From contig NZ_KB913024.1 in the NCBI RefSeq assembly GCF_000384035.1, positions 439,317 to 503,316 on the forward strand: a stretch of DNA of 64,000 nt, written 5' to 3'. This document shows, in pieces, positions 17,802 to 27,558 of the stretch. Numbering within the stretch: position 1 is the stretch's first letter; the number at the start of each line of letters is the position of its first letter. The position numbers and the translations under genes were made by a program. Below the pieces are notes generated by a model. That model ran no database searches. It worked only from the letters and a program-made list of their open reading frames with translations, and had not been told where the DNA came from. Source of the DNA: Actinopolyspora mortivallis DSM 44261 (lineage in GTDB: Bacteria > Actinomycetota > Actinomycetes > Mycobacteriales > Pseudonocardiaceae).

Positions 17802-18476
17802 GTGGTGGCACGCCGAGGTGACCGGGGCAGGGACAACGCCCCCCGGGGTGAGGTCGGTGCCCGGGGCGCCGCCCGGGTCCGGATGAGCGGCAAGGAACGG
17901 CGCGGGCAGCTGTTGGAGGTGGCCCGGGCGCTGTTCGCCGAGAAGGGTTTCGACGGGGCCTCGATCGAGGAGATCGCCCACCGCGCCGAGGTGTCCAAAC
18001 CGGTGGTCTACGAACACTTCGGCGGCAAGGAGGGCATTTACGCGGTGGTGGTCGACCGCGAGATGCAGACCCTGCTGGACTCGGTCGTCTCGGCCCTCTC
18101 CGCCGGTCACCCCCGGGAACTGCTGGAGCAGGCCGCGCGGGCGCTGCTGGACTACATCGACACCTCCACCGACGGTTTCCGGATCCTGGTGCGGGACTCG
18201 CCCGTGGCCAGCGCCACCGGCACCTTCTCCGGCCTGCTGAACGACATAGCCAGCCAGGTCGAGCACATCTTCGGGTTGCAGTTCGGTTCGCGCGGCTACG
18301 ACACGGAGCTGGCCCCGCTGTACAGCCAGGCGCTGGTGGGGATGGTCGCGCTCACCGGACAGTGGTGGTTGGAGGCCAGGCGGCCGGACAAGGACGAGGT
18401 CGCCGCCCACCTGGTGAACCTGGCCTGGAACGGTCTGTCCCATCTGGAACACCGGCCGAGGCTGCGCACCCGGTAG
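17802..18476 (+). CDS. TetR-family regulator (Rv1019 position)
   Basis: 224 residues from the GTG at 17802. That start fits a leaderless transcript, with TAGGGT ending 8 nt upstream; a later ATG at 17883 (MSGKERRGQLL) would give the bare TetR fold. The HTH is GASIEEIAHRAEVSKPVVYE with the usual HFGGKEGIY after it. The ligand domain contains RILVRDSPVASATGTFSGLL and ends in a conserved QWWLEARRPDKDEVAAHLVN helix. Position between glmU and mfd equals Rv1019 of M. tuberculosis. The binding site is unknown; candidates are its own promoter, mfd, or the palindromes before the desaturase. Confidence 0.9.
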   Translation: MVARRGDRGRDNAPRGEVGARGAARVRMSGKERRGQLLEVARALFAEKGFDGASIEEIAHRAEVSKPVVYEHFGGKEGIYAVVVDREMQTLLDSVVSALSAGHPRELLEQAARALLDYIDTSTDGFRILVRDSPVASATGTFSGLLNDIASQVEHIFGLQFGSRGYDTELAPLYSQALVGMVALTGQWWLEARRPDKDEVAAHLVNLAWNGLSHLEHRPRLRTR

Positions 18477-18488
18477 CCGGCGGCGGCT

Positions 18489-19040
18489 TCAGCCATCGGA
18501 GTCCCGTGGGGCCGGTTCGGCCGCACGGTGCTCGTAGCTGGCCTTGCTCCACTCCAGGACCCACGGGGGAAGCTCGGGGCGTCGTACGGGGCCGGGCAGC
18601 AGCCCCACTATCCGCTCGGGGGTGATCTTCTCCCCGTCGCGGGCGAGGAAACGCAGCTGGATCACGGCCGTGGTGGTCGACCTGCCCTCGCTGGTGACCC
18701 GGTGTTCCAGGTAGAAGTGCTGTTCGTCCCAACCGAGAATCCGCGTGCGCAGGGTGAACGCGCGGAAGGGGCGCAGCGGGCGGCGGAAGGATCCGGTTTC
18801 GTTGGTGACCACCGCGTGCCAGCCCCGGGAGCGCATCAGACGCAGCAGGCCCGAACGCAGCATGAGGTCGATCCGGCCCAGGTCGAAGACCGAGAAGTAG
18901 ACCCCGTTGTTCATGTGTCCGAGCAGGTCGAGGTCGGTGGGCGAGACCCGGAAGTTCGTGGTGCAGGGGCCGAGCGGGTCCACCCGGGGCCGGAACGTGC
19001 TTTTGAGCACGACCAGCAGCAGACGCAGCAGCATGTTCAT
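18489..19040 (-). CDS. thioesterase-family protein (4HBT/hot-dog fold)
   Basis: 183 residues from the ATG at 19040, which has a GAGAGGAG site; the frame upstream is not protein-like. The N-terminus is a short hydrophobic helix ([13 protein letters not shown]). The hot-dog core shows [20 protein letters not shown], the D-x-x-x-H-M-N-N pattern of acyl-CoA thioesterases and THEM6-like proteins, then [20 protein letters not shown]. It should cleave acyl-CoA or a related thioester, substrate unknown. It is convergent with the TetR gene (12-bp gap) and divergent from mfd. Confidence 0.8.
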   Translation of the reverse strand: MNMLLRLLLVVLKSTFRPRVDPLGPCTTNFRVSPTDLDLLGHMNNGVYFSVFDLGRIDLMLRSGLLRLMRSRGWHAVVTNETGSFRRPLRPFRAFTLRTRILGWDEQHFYLEHRVTSEGRSTTTAVIQLRFLARDGEKITPERIVGLLPGPVRRPELPPWVLEWSKASYEHRAAEPAPRDSDG

Positions 19041-19372
19041 CGACGGCTCCTCTCGGAGAACCACATAAGTTACTGGCGGGTAACAGTAGGGGTGTGGCGG
19101 AGGGCGGGCAACTGCCCACCCCCGTGAACAGCGACACACGACGCGACCGTGAGGTGGGGACCACCTTGTGTGGTCCGTGCGGCGATCCTTCCGCACCAGC
19201 AGCTCGCCCCCTTCGCGTTCGGGGCGTGCGAGTCGACGGCGGGCAAAGTCGTACTCTGGAGGAGGTACCCGCCAGTCGGCTCCGCGCGCCCGGCGACACG
19301 AGGTCGTTTTCGCGGCGCGGCCACTGTCCGCGGGACGTCGGCGTTTCCCTCCGTCGCGGTGCGAGGTTGTTC

Positions 19373-22300
19373 ATGACCCAGGCTGGTCCCCTGGCGGGAC
19401 TGCTCGAGACCCTGTCCCGTGATCCGGCGTTGGGGCGTGTCGCTTCATCCGTCGACACCGGCCGGCTCGCGCTGGAAGGGCCCGCGGCCTCCCGTCCGTT
19501 CGTGGCCACGGCCCTCGCCGCCGGGGAGTACTGGGGAGGTGAGAACCGACCGGTGCTGCTGGTGACGGCCACGGGCAGGGAGGCCGAGGAGGCGGCCGCC
19601 GCCGTCTCGACCCTGCTCGGCCCGGAAGGGGTCGAGATGATGCCCTCCTGGGAGACCCTCCCGCACGAGAAGCTCTCCCCCCGGGCGGACACCGTCGGAC
19701 GGCGCCTGGCGGTGCTGCGCAGGCTCGCCCACCCGGAGCAGCACCCGCACGGACCGGTCCGGGTGCTGATCACCACGGTGCGCAGCCTGATCCAGCCGTT
19801 GGCCCCCGACCTCGGCGAACTGGTTCCCGTGCGGCTGCGGGTCGGCGAGGAGCACGACTTCGAGGAGCTCGTCGAGCGGTTGGCCGGGCTCGCCTACAAC
19901 CGGGTCGACATGGTCGAGAAACGCGGCGAGTTCGCCGTGCGCGGCGGCATCGTCGACGTGTTCCCCCCGACCGAGGAGCACCCGCTGCGGCTGGAGTTCT
20001 TCGGCGACGAGGTCACCGAGATCCGCCCCTTCTCGGTGACCGACCAGCGTTCCCTGGGGGAGGCGGCCGGTTCCGAGTCCTCGGCGGAGCTCGACGCCCC
20101 GCCCTGCCGGGAGCTCCTGCTCACCGAGGAGGTCCGCGCCCGGGCCGCCGAGCTCGCCGCGAACCACTCCGGCGACGCCCAGTTGGGGGAGATGCTGAAC
20201 AGTCTCGCCTCGGGAATACCCGTCGAGGGGATGGAGGCGCTCATCCCCGCGCTGTGCGCGGGCAGGATGCGACTGTTGACCGAGCTGGTCCCCGAGGGGA
20301 CACACGTGCTGCTCAGCGACCCGGAGAAGATCCGGGCCCGGGCCGCCGACCTGGTGCGCACCGGCGAGGAGTTCCTGGAGGCCTCCTGGATGGTGGCCGC
20401 CGAAGGGGGTTCGGCACCGGTCGACCTCGGGGACTCGGCCTACCGGGGACTGACCGAGGTGGCCGACCGCACCCGGGAACTGGGGCTGCCGTGGTGGACG
20501 CTGAGCCAGTTCAGCAGCGGCGAGGGGGACGGCGACGCCGAGCACGGAGTGCTGCGGCTGGGCTTGCGGGAGAGCGAACGCTACCGCGGCGACGTGCGGC
20601 GCGCCTTCGAGGACCTGCGGACCCACACCGCCGGGGGCGGTGTCACGCTGCTGGTGGTCCCCGGCGGCGGCACCGCCCAGCGCGCGGTGCAGCAGCTGCG
20701 TGAGGCGGAACTGCCCGCCAAGTACGTGGAGGAGGGCCTGACCGCCGAGCCCGAGCCGGGCGTGGTCACCGTGGTGCGGGCGAACCTGGAGGACGGCCTC
20801 TCCGCCCCGGACGTGGGACTGGTGCTGCTCACCGAGACCGACCTGACGGGCGGACGGGGCGGCACCTCCACCGGGGACATGCGCCGGATGCCCTCGCGGC
20901 GCCGCAGGTCGGTCGACCCCTTGGCGCTGAAGGCCGGGGACTACGTGGTGCACGAGCAGCACGGCATCGGCAAGTACGTCGAGATGGTGCAGCGCACCGT
21001 CGGCGGCGCCACACGTGAGTACCTGGTGCTGGAGTACGCCTCCAGTAAGCGCGGCCAGTCCGGGGACCGGCTGTTCGTGCCGACCGACCAGCTGGACGAG
21101 GTCTCGCGCTACGTCGGCGGGGAGACTCCCACGCTGAACAAGCTCGGCGGCACCGACTGGAAGAACACCAAGGCCAAGGCTCGCAAGGCGGTCAAGGAGA
21201 TCGCCTCCGAACTCGTCCAGCTCTACGCCGCCCGGCAGGCCTCCCCCGGCCACGCCTTCGGCCCCGACTCCCCCTGGCAGCGCGAGCTGGAGGACGCCTT
21301 CCCCTACACCGAGACCGGTGACCAGCTCGCCGCCATCGAGGAGGTCAAGGCCGACATGCGGAACTCGGTGCCGATGGACCGGGTCATCTGCGGCGACGTC
21401 GGTTACGGCAAGACCGAGATCGCGGTCCGCGCCGCCTTCAAGGCCGTGCAGGACGGCAAGCAGGTGGCGGTGCTGGTGCCCACCACGCTGTTGGCCCAGC
21501 AGCACCTGAACACCTTCACCGAACGGATGCACTCCTTCCCGGTGACGATCCGGGGGCTGTCCCGGTTCACCGATCCCCACGAGGCCGAGCAGACCGTCAA
21601 CGGGCTCGCCTCCGGGGAGGTGGACATCGTCATCGGTACGCACCGCCTGCTGCAGACGGGGGTGCGCTACAAGGACCTGGGCATGGTCGTGGTCGACGAG
21701 GAGCAGCGTTTCGGTGTGGAGCACAAGGAGCACATCAAGCAGCTGCGCACCCACGTCGACGTGCTCACGATGTCGGCCACGCCCATCCCGCGGACCCTGG
21801 AGATGAGCATGGCCGGGATCCGCGAGATGTCCACGATCCTCACCCCGCCGGAGGAGCGGCACCCCGTGCTGACCTACGTGGGGGTCTACGACGAGAAGCA
21901 GGTCGCCGCGGCCGTGCGGCGGGAGCTGCTGCGCGACGGGCAGGTCTTCTTCGTGCACAACCGGGTGCACGACATCGAGAAGACGGCGCGACATCTGCGC
22001 GAACTGGTTCCGGAGGCGCGGATCGTCACCGCCCACGGGCAGATGAACGAGGACCGGCTGGAAAAGATCATCCAGGGGTTCTGGGAACGCGAGTACGACG
22101 TGCTGGTGTGCACCACGATCGTGGAGACCGGCCTGGACATCTCGAACGCCAACACGCTGATCGTGGACCGCTCGGACACCCTCGGGCTGGCCCAGCTGCA
22201 CCAGCTGCGTGGCAGGGTCGGCCGTGCCAGGGAGCGGGGCTACGCCTACTTCCTGTATCCGCCGGACAAACCGTTGACCGACACGGCCCACGACCGGCTG

Positions 22301-22987
22301 GCCACCATCGCGCAGAACTCCGAGCTGGGCGCGGGGATGGCCGTGGCGATGAAGGACCTGGAGATCCGTGGCGCGGGCAACATCCTCGGTGCCGAGCAGT
22401 CCGGGCACATCGCCGGGGTCGGTTTCGACCTGTACATGCGCCTGGTGGGGGAGGCCGTGCAGGCCTACCGCGAGGACGGCGGCCTCGACTCCGAGGAGGA
22501 GGAACTCACCGACGTGCGGGTGGACCTGCCGGTGGACGCGCACATCCCGCACGACTACGTGCCGGGCGAGCGCCTGCGGCTGGAGGCCTACCGCAAGATC
22601 GCCGCCTCCGCCGACGAGAAGGACCTGGAGGCGGTGCGCGGCGAACTGACCGACCGCTACGGCCCACTGCCCGAACCGGTGGAACGGCTGCTGAAGGTGA
22701 CCGCCTTTCGGCAGGTGTGCCGGGCGCACGGGGTCACCGAGGTGACCCTGCAGGGGTCCTCGGTGCGCTTCGCCCCGCTGGAACTGCCCGAGTCGGCCCA
22801 GATCCGGATGAAGCGGCTGTACCCGAAGGCGGTGTACAAGTCCACTGTGCGGACCGTGTCGGTTTCCCGTCCCACCGAGGGGGCAGCCGGTGGTCGCATC
22901 GGGGCTCCGCCGCTGCGGGACGAGGCGCTGCTGGAGTGGTGTTCCGGCCTGGTGACCTCGCTGGTGGGCAGTCCCGAACCGGCGTAG
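19373..22987 (+). CDS. mfd: transcription-repair coupling factor
   Basis: 1204 residues. It removes stalled RNA polymerase from damaged DNA and recruits UvrA. Domains in order: UvrB-like region ([39 protein letters not shown]), RNA-polymerase-interacting domain ([19 protein letters not shown]), and helicase core with Walker [17 protein letters not shown] and DEEQRF box. The TRG motif follows ([20 protein letters not shown]), then the C-terminal TRCF domain. The ATG at 19373 gives the family N-terminus; the open frame upstream is not conserved-looking. A TACTCT box about 120 bp upstream may be the promoter. Downstream of it the usual neighbour mazG is displaced by about 11 kb of inserted genes. 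Confidence 0.96.
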   Translation: MTQAGPLAGLLETLSRDPALGRVASSVDTGRLALEGPAASRPFVATALAAGEYWGGENRPVLLVTATGREAEEAAAAVSTLLGPEGVEMMPSWETLPHEKLSPRADTVGRRLAVLRRLAHPEQHPHGPVRVLITTVRSLIQPLAPDLGELVPVRLRVGEEHDFEELVERLAGLAYNRVDMVEKRGEFAVRGGIVDVFPPTEEHPLRLEFFGDEVTEIRPFSVTDQRSLGEAAGSESSAELDAPPCRELLLTEEVRARAAELAANHSGDAQLGEMLNSLASGIPVEGMEALIPALCAGRMRLLTELVPEGTHVLLSDPEKIRARAADLVRTGEEFLEASWMVAAEGGSAPVDLGDSAYRGLTEVADRTRELGLPWWTLSQFSSGEGDGDAEHGVLRLGLRESERYRGDVRRAFEDLRTHTAGGGVTLLVVPGGGTAQRAVQQLREAELPAKYVEEGLTAEPEPGVVTVVRANLEDGLSAPDVGLVLLTETDLTGGRGGTSTGDMRRMPSRRRRSVDPLALKAGDYVVHEQHGIGKYVEMVQRTVGGATREYLVLEYASSKRGQSGDRLFVPTDQLDEVSRYVGGETPTLNKLGGTDWKNTKAKARKAVKEIASELVQLYAARQASPGHAFGPDSPWQRELEDAFPYTETGDQLAAIEEVKADMRNSVPMDRVICGDVGYGKTEIAVRAAFKAVQDGKQVAVLVPTTLLAQQHLNTFTERMHSFPVTIRGLSRFTDPHEAEQTVNGLASGEVDIVIGTHRLLQTGVRYKDLGMVVVDEEQRFGVEHKEHIKQLRTHVDVLTMSATPIPRTLEMSMAGIREMSTILTPPEERHPVLTYVGVYDEKQVAAAVRRELLRDGQVFFVHNRVHDIEKTARHLRELVPEARIVTAHGQMNEDRLEKIIQGFWEREYDVLVCTTIVETGLDISNANTLIVDRSDTLGLAQLHQLRGRVGRARERGYAYFLYPPDKPLTDTAHDRLATIAQNSELGAGMAVAMKDLEIRGAGNILGAEQSGHIAGVGFDLYMRLVGEAVQAYREDGGLDSEEEELTDVRVDLPVDAHIPHDYVPGERLRLEAYRKIAASADEKDLEAVRGELTDRYGPLPEPVERLLKVTAFRQVCRAHGVTEVTLQGSSVRFAPLELPESAQIRMKRLYPKAVYKSTVRTVSVSRPTEGAAGGRIGAPPLRDEALLEWCSGLVTSLVGSPEPA

Positions 22988-23516
22988 GGGGCCCGCGCGG
23001 GGCCGGAGCCGGACCGGGTTCACGGCCGGAGTGCGGCGACGCGGTCCGGGCGGTCTTCTCCAGTGTGTCCCGGGAGGGTTCCGCGCGAGCCGCACGCGGG
23101 GCGGCCTCGGAGACGGTCACCGTGGTTTCCCGCCGCGTCGAGGCGTAGTGCCTGCCGTCGAAATCCACGCCCGAGTGTGTGAGCCAGCCGCGCGAGAGCT
23201 CGTCCAGGTTGTCGGTTCCCTGGGTGTCCACCAGCTCCCGAGGTTCCACCGGAATCATCCGTGTTTCCCCGGACACACCACACGAACGGCCGAAGAAAGG
23301 ACACTTCGGTCGTCCGCACTGCTCTCATCGGGTGATGCTCGGTGAATCGTTTCGTTCACGATCGCGTTGTCTCCTAGCGTTCCGTCCGGTGGGCGGGGAC
23401 ATCCCTTTCGGACGCGGTTTCCTCGCGTGCCACCACAGCGTGTTCGTTCACGGAAATCGGGAACAACGGTTTCCCGTCTCCCTTCTCGTCGGGCAACGGG
23501 AAACCCGGAGGCACAT
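22988..23516. other. intergenic region upstream of the TIR-NTPase operon, with inverted repeat
   Basis: About 530 bp without a convincing gene. Near its right end 10-bp inverted repeats (GGTTTCCCGT at 23468-23477 and its complement at 23496-23505, 18-nt spacer) end just before the ribosome site of the XRE gene. They could be an operator bound by that regulator or an mRNA stem-loop. A minus-strand open frame from 23276 runs far into mfd antisense and is not accepted as a gene. Confidence 0.5.
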
Positions 23517-24785
23517 GTGAGTGAGCAAGGCAGACTGTTCGGCACGGAGCTTCGACGGGTGCGTATCTCCGCCGGGATCTCCCTGGACAAGCTGTCCGAA
23601 CTGGTGCACTACAGCAAGGGATATCTCAGCAAGGTCGAAACCGGACACAAACGGCCGTCACCGGAACTCGCGCGAGTCTGCGACAGCAGACTCGGAGCCG
23701 GTGGAACGCTGAGCGAGTTGGTTCCGCTGCCCCCGTCCGGAGCACCACGCTCGGAGGAAGACGGTGAGGTGTGGCTCATGGGATCTGATCGGGACGATAC
23801 GAGTCGGTGGCCGACGGTGAACCGTCGTGGCCTGTTGGCAGCCGGGGCCGTGTCGGCGGTCTCCCCGGGGATGTTTCTGGGGAACGCCTCGGCGGTGGAG
23901 GAGAGGTCGCTGGAGACCTTCCGGAGCATGTTCGGTCAGTTCCGTGAACTGGGGCAGACGGTCAATCACGCGGTGGTCCTGCCCGCTCTCGTGGCGCACA
24001 CGCACACCTTGGGCGAACTGGCCGACAACGCCACCACCGGCAACCGTGACGAGATCCTGGTTCTGGGCTCCCGGTACGCCGAGTACACCGGCTGGATGGC
24101 CCAGGAAGCCGGGGAGGAACGAACCGCGCTGCGGTGGACCGAACGAGCCGCCGACATGGCCGAGGCCGCCGGGGACCACGACCTGGTGAACTACACGCGG
24201 GTGCGCCGTGCGCTGTTCGCCCTCTACCGCAACGACGCGCGACGGACGATCGAACTGGCCCAGCAGGCCCGCGACGGCCGGATTCCGCCCCGGATCCGCG
24301 CCTTGGCCCTGCAACGGGAGGCGCAGGGACACGCGCTGGCGGGCGACTACGACTCCTGTATGCGGGTCCTGGACCACGCCCGCGAGGCCTACGAGGTCGC
24401 CTCCTCCGACACGGCCTTAGCCCTGGGCAGTACGAACCTGGCCGACCCCGTCGCCATGGTGACCGGATGGTGCCTGCACGACCTGGGACGTCCCGGTGAG
24501 GCGATTCCGGTGCTGGACCGGGAGATCCAGCGGGTGCCGGTGCGTGCCTCCCGCTCCCGGGCCCGCTACGGCGTTCGCCGCGCACTCGCCCACGCGGCGG
24601 AGGGCAACGTCGAGCACGCCTGCGCCCTCACCGAGCGGATCCTCGACACCGTCGACGCGATCGAGTCCGCCACCGTCACCACCGATCTGCGGAGGTTACG
24701 CCACACCCTCGTCCGGTTCCGTGACAACCCCGCGGTGAAGGAACTGACTCCGCGCCTGACCCAGTCGTTACGAGCTCGTCTGTGA
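23517..24785 (+). CDS. XRE-family regulator with TPR-like C-terminal domain
   Basis: 422 residues from the GTG at 23517, which has CGGAGG upstream. The N-terminal HTH reads GTELRRVRISAGISLDKLSE, then YSKGYLSKVETGHKRPSPEL, the HTH_31 type common in actinomycetes. Around residues 97-125 is an internal twin-arginine-like hydrophobic stretch (VNRRGLLAAGAVSAVSPGMF), often seen in this regulator class and not a true signal since it is internal. The last 280 residues are helical repeats (EERTALRWTERAADMAEAAG; EAQGHALAGDYDSCMRVLDH). It probably senses a ligand or partner and controls the following TIR-NTPase-membrane genes, 35 nt downstream. Confidence 0.85.
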   Translation: MSEQGRLFGTELRRVRISAGISLDKLSELVHYSKGYLSKVETGHKRPSPELARVCDSRLGAGGTLSELVPLPPSGAPRSEEDGEVWLMGSDRDDTSRWPTVNRRGLLAAGAVSAVSPGMFLGNASAVEERSLETFRSMFGQFRELGQTVNHAVVLPALVAHTHTLGELADNATTGNRDEILVLGSRYAEYTGWMAQEAGEERTALRWTERAADMAEAAGDHDLVNYTRVRRALFALYRNDARRTIELAQQARDGRIPPRIRALALQREAQGHALAGDYDSCMRVLDHAREAYEVASSDTALALGSTNLADPVAMVTGWCLHDLGRPGEAIPVLDREIQRVPVRASRSRARYGVRRALAHAAEGNVEHACALTERILDTVDAIESATVTTDLRRLRHTLVRFRDNPAVKELTPRLTQSLRARL

Positions 24786-24820
24786 CGCGAACGAACCCCG
24801 TGTGCCGAAAGGAGAACTCG

Positions 24821-25558
24821 GTGGCCGAGATCTTCGTCAACTATCGCAACGGCGACTGCCACGACGCGGCCGTCGCCCTCGAACGGGAACTGTCCCACCG
24901 TTTCGGCGACGAGAAGGTGTTCCGTGCCAGCAAGTCGATCCCGCCCGGCGACAACTTCCGGGACGCGTTGACACGGGCCTCCGGCGGCGCTCGGGTGCTG
25001 CTGGTGCTCATCGGCGACCGGTGGCTTTCCACGCGCGACGAGCAGGGTCGGTTGCTGCTGGACAGAGAGGACGACTGGACCCGCACCGAGATCCTCAACG
25101 CCCTGGAGTCGGGGGCCCGGGTCATCCCGGTCCTGTGTGGGCGAACCCTGCCCCGACTGTCCGCGACCGACCTGCCCCCGGCCCTGGCGCCGCTGGCGGA
25201 CTGCCAGTCGTTGCGCTACGACAGCGGAAGCGCCGAACGCGATCTCGGCGAGATCGCCCGTACTCTCGCCGAGCTCGTCCCCGGGCTGGAGGACCGCACC
25301 GTCAGGCAGGAAACCGAGCGCTCGGAGGTCCGCAACTCGGTGACCAACACCACCGCCGGACAGGTGCTGCAGGCGCGCGACGTCCGCGAGAACAACTTGA
25401 CGAACATCGGCACCGTCAACGGACACGTGCAAACCGGGGGTGGTCCCCAGTACAACACCACCAGTCACGGTGACGGGGCCAACCACGTGAACGGGTCGGT
25501 GCATGGCGGGATCAACCAGAACTTCGGTGGGACGAGCGAACGCGAGCGTGCCAAGTGA
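24821..25558 (+). CDS. TIR-domain protein, predicted NADase effector
   Basis: 245 residues from the GTG at 24821, which has a perfect AAAGGAG site. Residues 1-150 form a TIR domain: EIFVNYRNGDCHDAAVALER, VFRASKSIPPGDNFRDAL, VLLVLIGDRWLS, then DDWTRTEILNALESGARVIP. The W-x3-E motif there holds the Glu that is catalytic in NAD-cleaving bacterial TIRs. Residues 165-245 are polar and low in complexity (VRNSVTNTTAGQVLQARDV; NGHVQTGGGPQYN; HVNGSVHGGINQNFGG), probably an assembly or amyloid-like signalling tail. The stop overlaps the NTPase start (GTGA). Predicted role: NAD depletion on infection or other stress when the NTPase is triggered. No signal peptide. Confidence 0.88.
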   Translation: MAEIFVNYRNGDCHDAAVALERELSHRFGDEKVFRASKSIPPGDNFRDALTRASGGARVLLVLIGDRWLSTRDEQGRLLLDREDDWTRTEILNALESGARVIPVLCGRTLPRLSATDLPPALAPLADCQSLRYDSGSAERDLGEIARTLAELVPGLEDRTVRQETERSEVRNSVTNTTAGQVLQARDVRENNLTNIGTVNGHVQTGGGPQYNTTSHGDGANHVNGSVHGGINQNFGGTSERERAK

Positions 25559-27558
25559 GCGAAACCGACATCGAGGAGATCTACGGTCCCGTACACACCG
25601 GATCCGGGGATCTGTACTCCGGATCGACCGTGGTCATGAACATTCTGCGGGAGACCACCGAGTACCTGCGTTCCAGCGGGTTGATCCCGCACGACGAGTT
25701 CCGGTGGCTGAAGAGGCGTTTCGTGCCGCCGCAGCACTTCGGGCTGGCCCGGGATCGGCTGAACGGGACACGAACGGTGCTGTTGCACGGTGCCGTCGGC
25801 AGCGGCCGCCGCAGCGCGGCGAAGATGCTGCTGCACGAGCTGTCCGAGGACACCGGTTCCTTCGCGGAGTTCGCCGATGAAGCGGCGTTCCCGGAAAACG
25901 GGCTGTTCCCGGAACGGGTCAAGCCGGGACAGCGACTTCTGCTGGACCTGACCCACAGTGACGCGGACACCCTGCGTGCCCGGCGCCGCGAGCTGCCGGC
26001 GCTTCGTGCCGTTCTCGACGAGCGGGACGCCTACCTGGCTGTCGTGCTGCCGTCCCACCGGCGGGACTGGGCGGACGAGGAGCTGACCGAGCACGTCGTC
26101 ACGATAGGGCGCCCCTCGGAACACCTGGTGTTGCAGCGGCACCTGGCCGCCCGGGAGATCACCCCACCCGAACGGGACGACCTGCCGGAGGAGCTGACGC
26201 GGTACCTGAAGGGCCCGCTTCGCGACATCGACAGGCTGGTGGAGCTGGTCGAGCGGCTCGGGCAGAGCCACCCCGACGGGGACGTGTTCGCCTGGCTGCA
26301 CGAGGCCCTGGTGGCGGTCACGGAGCGTCGGGCGCAAGCCGCCAAGCAGGTAGAGAACCTGTCGGAGGGGCGCCAGCGAGCTGTGCTGTTCGCCGCCGCG
26401 ATGTGCCACGACGCCTCCGCCGACGCGGTCTTCTTCGCCGCGCAGAAACTCGTGGAGCTGTTGGAGCTGACCGATCGGGAGGCCCCGCGCCTGGAGCAGC
26501 GCGGACACCTCGCCCAGCTCGGGGACCTCGTCGGTGTCGACGTCGTCGACCACGGCCAGCCCGTCGGTTTCACCTCCTTCGCCTACGACCGGGCGGTGCG
26601 TTCCCACTTCTGGGAGAACTATCCGGACCTGCGGTCCTCCTTCTGTACGTGGATCGAGGAGGCGATCCGCTCGACGAGCTTCACCGACCGGGACCGGCAG
26701 CGGGTGGTGGAACGTCTGCTCGACCACGCGTTGCGCACCGGGTGCGTGCTCGACGTGGCCCAGCGGATCGCCCGATGGAGCAATCTCGACCAGCAGCTCT
26801 ACTCCGGGTACTGGATGCGGTTCGCCGAGCAGGCACTCGTGGCCGGACTCCGCGACGAGGAACACGCGGCCTCGTTCCGCCGGCTCGTCTACCTCTGGTC
26901 GTGGTACGAGAACCTGCCCCAGCAGGTGGGCCAGTTGATCGTGCACGTGTGCACCGAGGTGATCGCGCCGAACTTCCCGGAGCAGGCGATCGTGCGGCTG
27001 CACCAGCGTGCCCGCAGGGAAGGCGAGTCCGTCGAGCCGAGCGCCCGGCAGGCTCTGCGGAAGCTGGCGGAGGAGCGCGGCATGTTGCGCCGCGTGATCG
27101 CCAGGTTCGCCGCCGAATTCCGGAATGGCCGGAATGAGCGGTGGTTGTTGGTGGATCTGGACCTGTTCGTCGACGTGCTCGACCCGACGCGGCTGACCGA
27201 GGACACCGGAACGACGAAACCGTTGGCCGCCGAACCCGTCGTGTGGTCCCAGCTGGTGTTGGGGCTGCGCACCGTGATGATCCACCGGGCGGAGTCGGCC
27301 CGGTGGCTCGTCGACAGGTGGTTGACAGCGGTCGGGCGGTCGCGCCACCCGGACCTTCTGTTGCGTCTGCTCACCGAGGCGGCTGACTACGAGCCCCGTG
27401 CTCTCGGTGCGCTGCACGTGACGGCACGGCACTGGAGCCGCACGGCCGAGGGCGATCCCCGCGTGGCCGAGCGCCTCACCCACCTGATCGACGAGCGCCA
27501 GGGGATCGATCCTGCCGCCTACACCCTGGTGCCGAACGCCGAGGAGACGAGACCGTGA
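25555..27558 (+). CDS. STAND-like NTPase with atypical P-loop, sensor of the TIR operon
   Basis: 667 residues from a GTG overlapping the TIR gene. The N-terminus carries a short motif IYGPVHTGSGDLYSG that resembles one in the TIR tail. A P-loop-like site follows at about residue 76 (LLHGAVGSGRRSAAKMLL), in which the usual Lys is Arg. A Walker-B-like strand is QRLLLDLTHSDAD. The remaining 450 residues are alpha-helical with Trp/Arg-rich repeats (TSFAYDRAVRSHFWENYPDL; LVYLWSWYENLPQQVGQLIV), likely the sensor. The layout (short assembly motif, NTPase, helical repeats) is NLR-like. Whether it hydrolyses ATP is uncertain given the Arg. It is followed by a membrane protein gene with another 4-nt overlap. 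Confidence 0.8.
   Translation: MSETDIEEIYGPVHTGSGDLYSGSTVVMNILRETTEYLRSSGLIPHDEFRWLKRRFVPPQHFGLARDRLNGTRTVLLHGAVGSGRRSAAKMLLHELSEDTGSFAEFADEAAFPENGLFPERVKPGQRLLLDLTHSDADTLRARRRELPALRAVLDERDAYLAVVLPSHRRDWADEELTEHVVTIGRPSEHLVLQRHLAAREITPPERDDLPEELTRYLKGPLRDIDRLVELVERLGQSHPDGDVFAWLHEALVAVTERRAQAAKQVENLSEGRQRAVLFAAAMCHDASADAVFFAAQKLVELLELTDREAPRLEQRGHLAQLGDLVGVDVVDHGQPVGFTSFAYDRAVRSHFWENYPDLRSSFCTWIEEAIRSTSFTDRDRQRVVERLLDHALRTGCVLDVAQRIARWSNLDQQLYSGYWMRFAEQALVAGLRDEEHAASFRRLVYLWSWYENLPQQVGQLIVHVCTEVIAPNFPEQAIVRLHQRARREGESVEPSARQALRKLAEERGMLRRVIARFAAEFRNGRNERWLLVDLDLFVDVLDPTRLTEDTGTTKPLAAEPVVWSQLVLGLRTVMIHRAESARWLVDRWLTAVGRSRHPDLLLRLLTEAADYEPRALGALHVTARHWSRTAEGDPRVAERLTHLIDERQGIDPAAYTLVPNAEETRP

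Noticed and set aside
17802-17882. Using the ATG at 17883 as the TetR start
   Set aside because: TAGGGT is placed 8 nt before the GTG at 17802, favouring a leaderless transcript from there. The shorter form cannot be fully excluded.
19445-23095. Minus-strand open frame of about 1216 codons across mfd
   Set aside because: Antisense shadow of mfd, with His/Gln/Val/Gly-rich composition and no motifs.
22734-23276. Minus-strand open frame of 180 codons starting with a reasonable N-terminus
   Set aside because: It runs about 250 nt antisense into mfd and becomes Pro/Arg/Ser-rich there. No ribosome site and no family.
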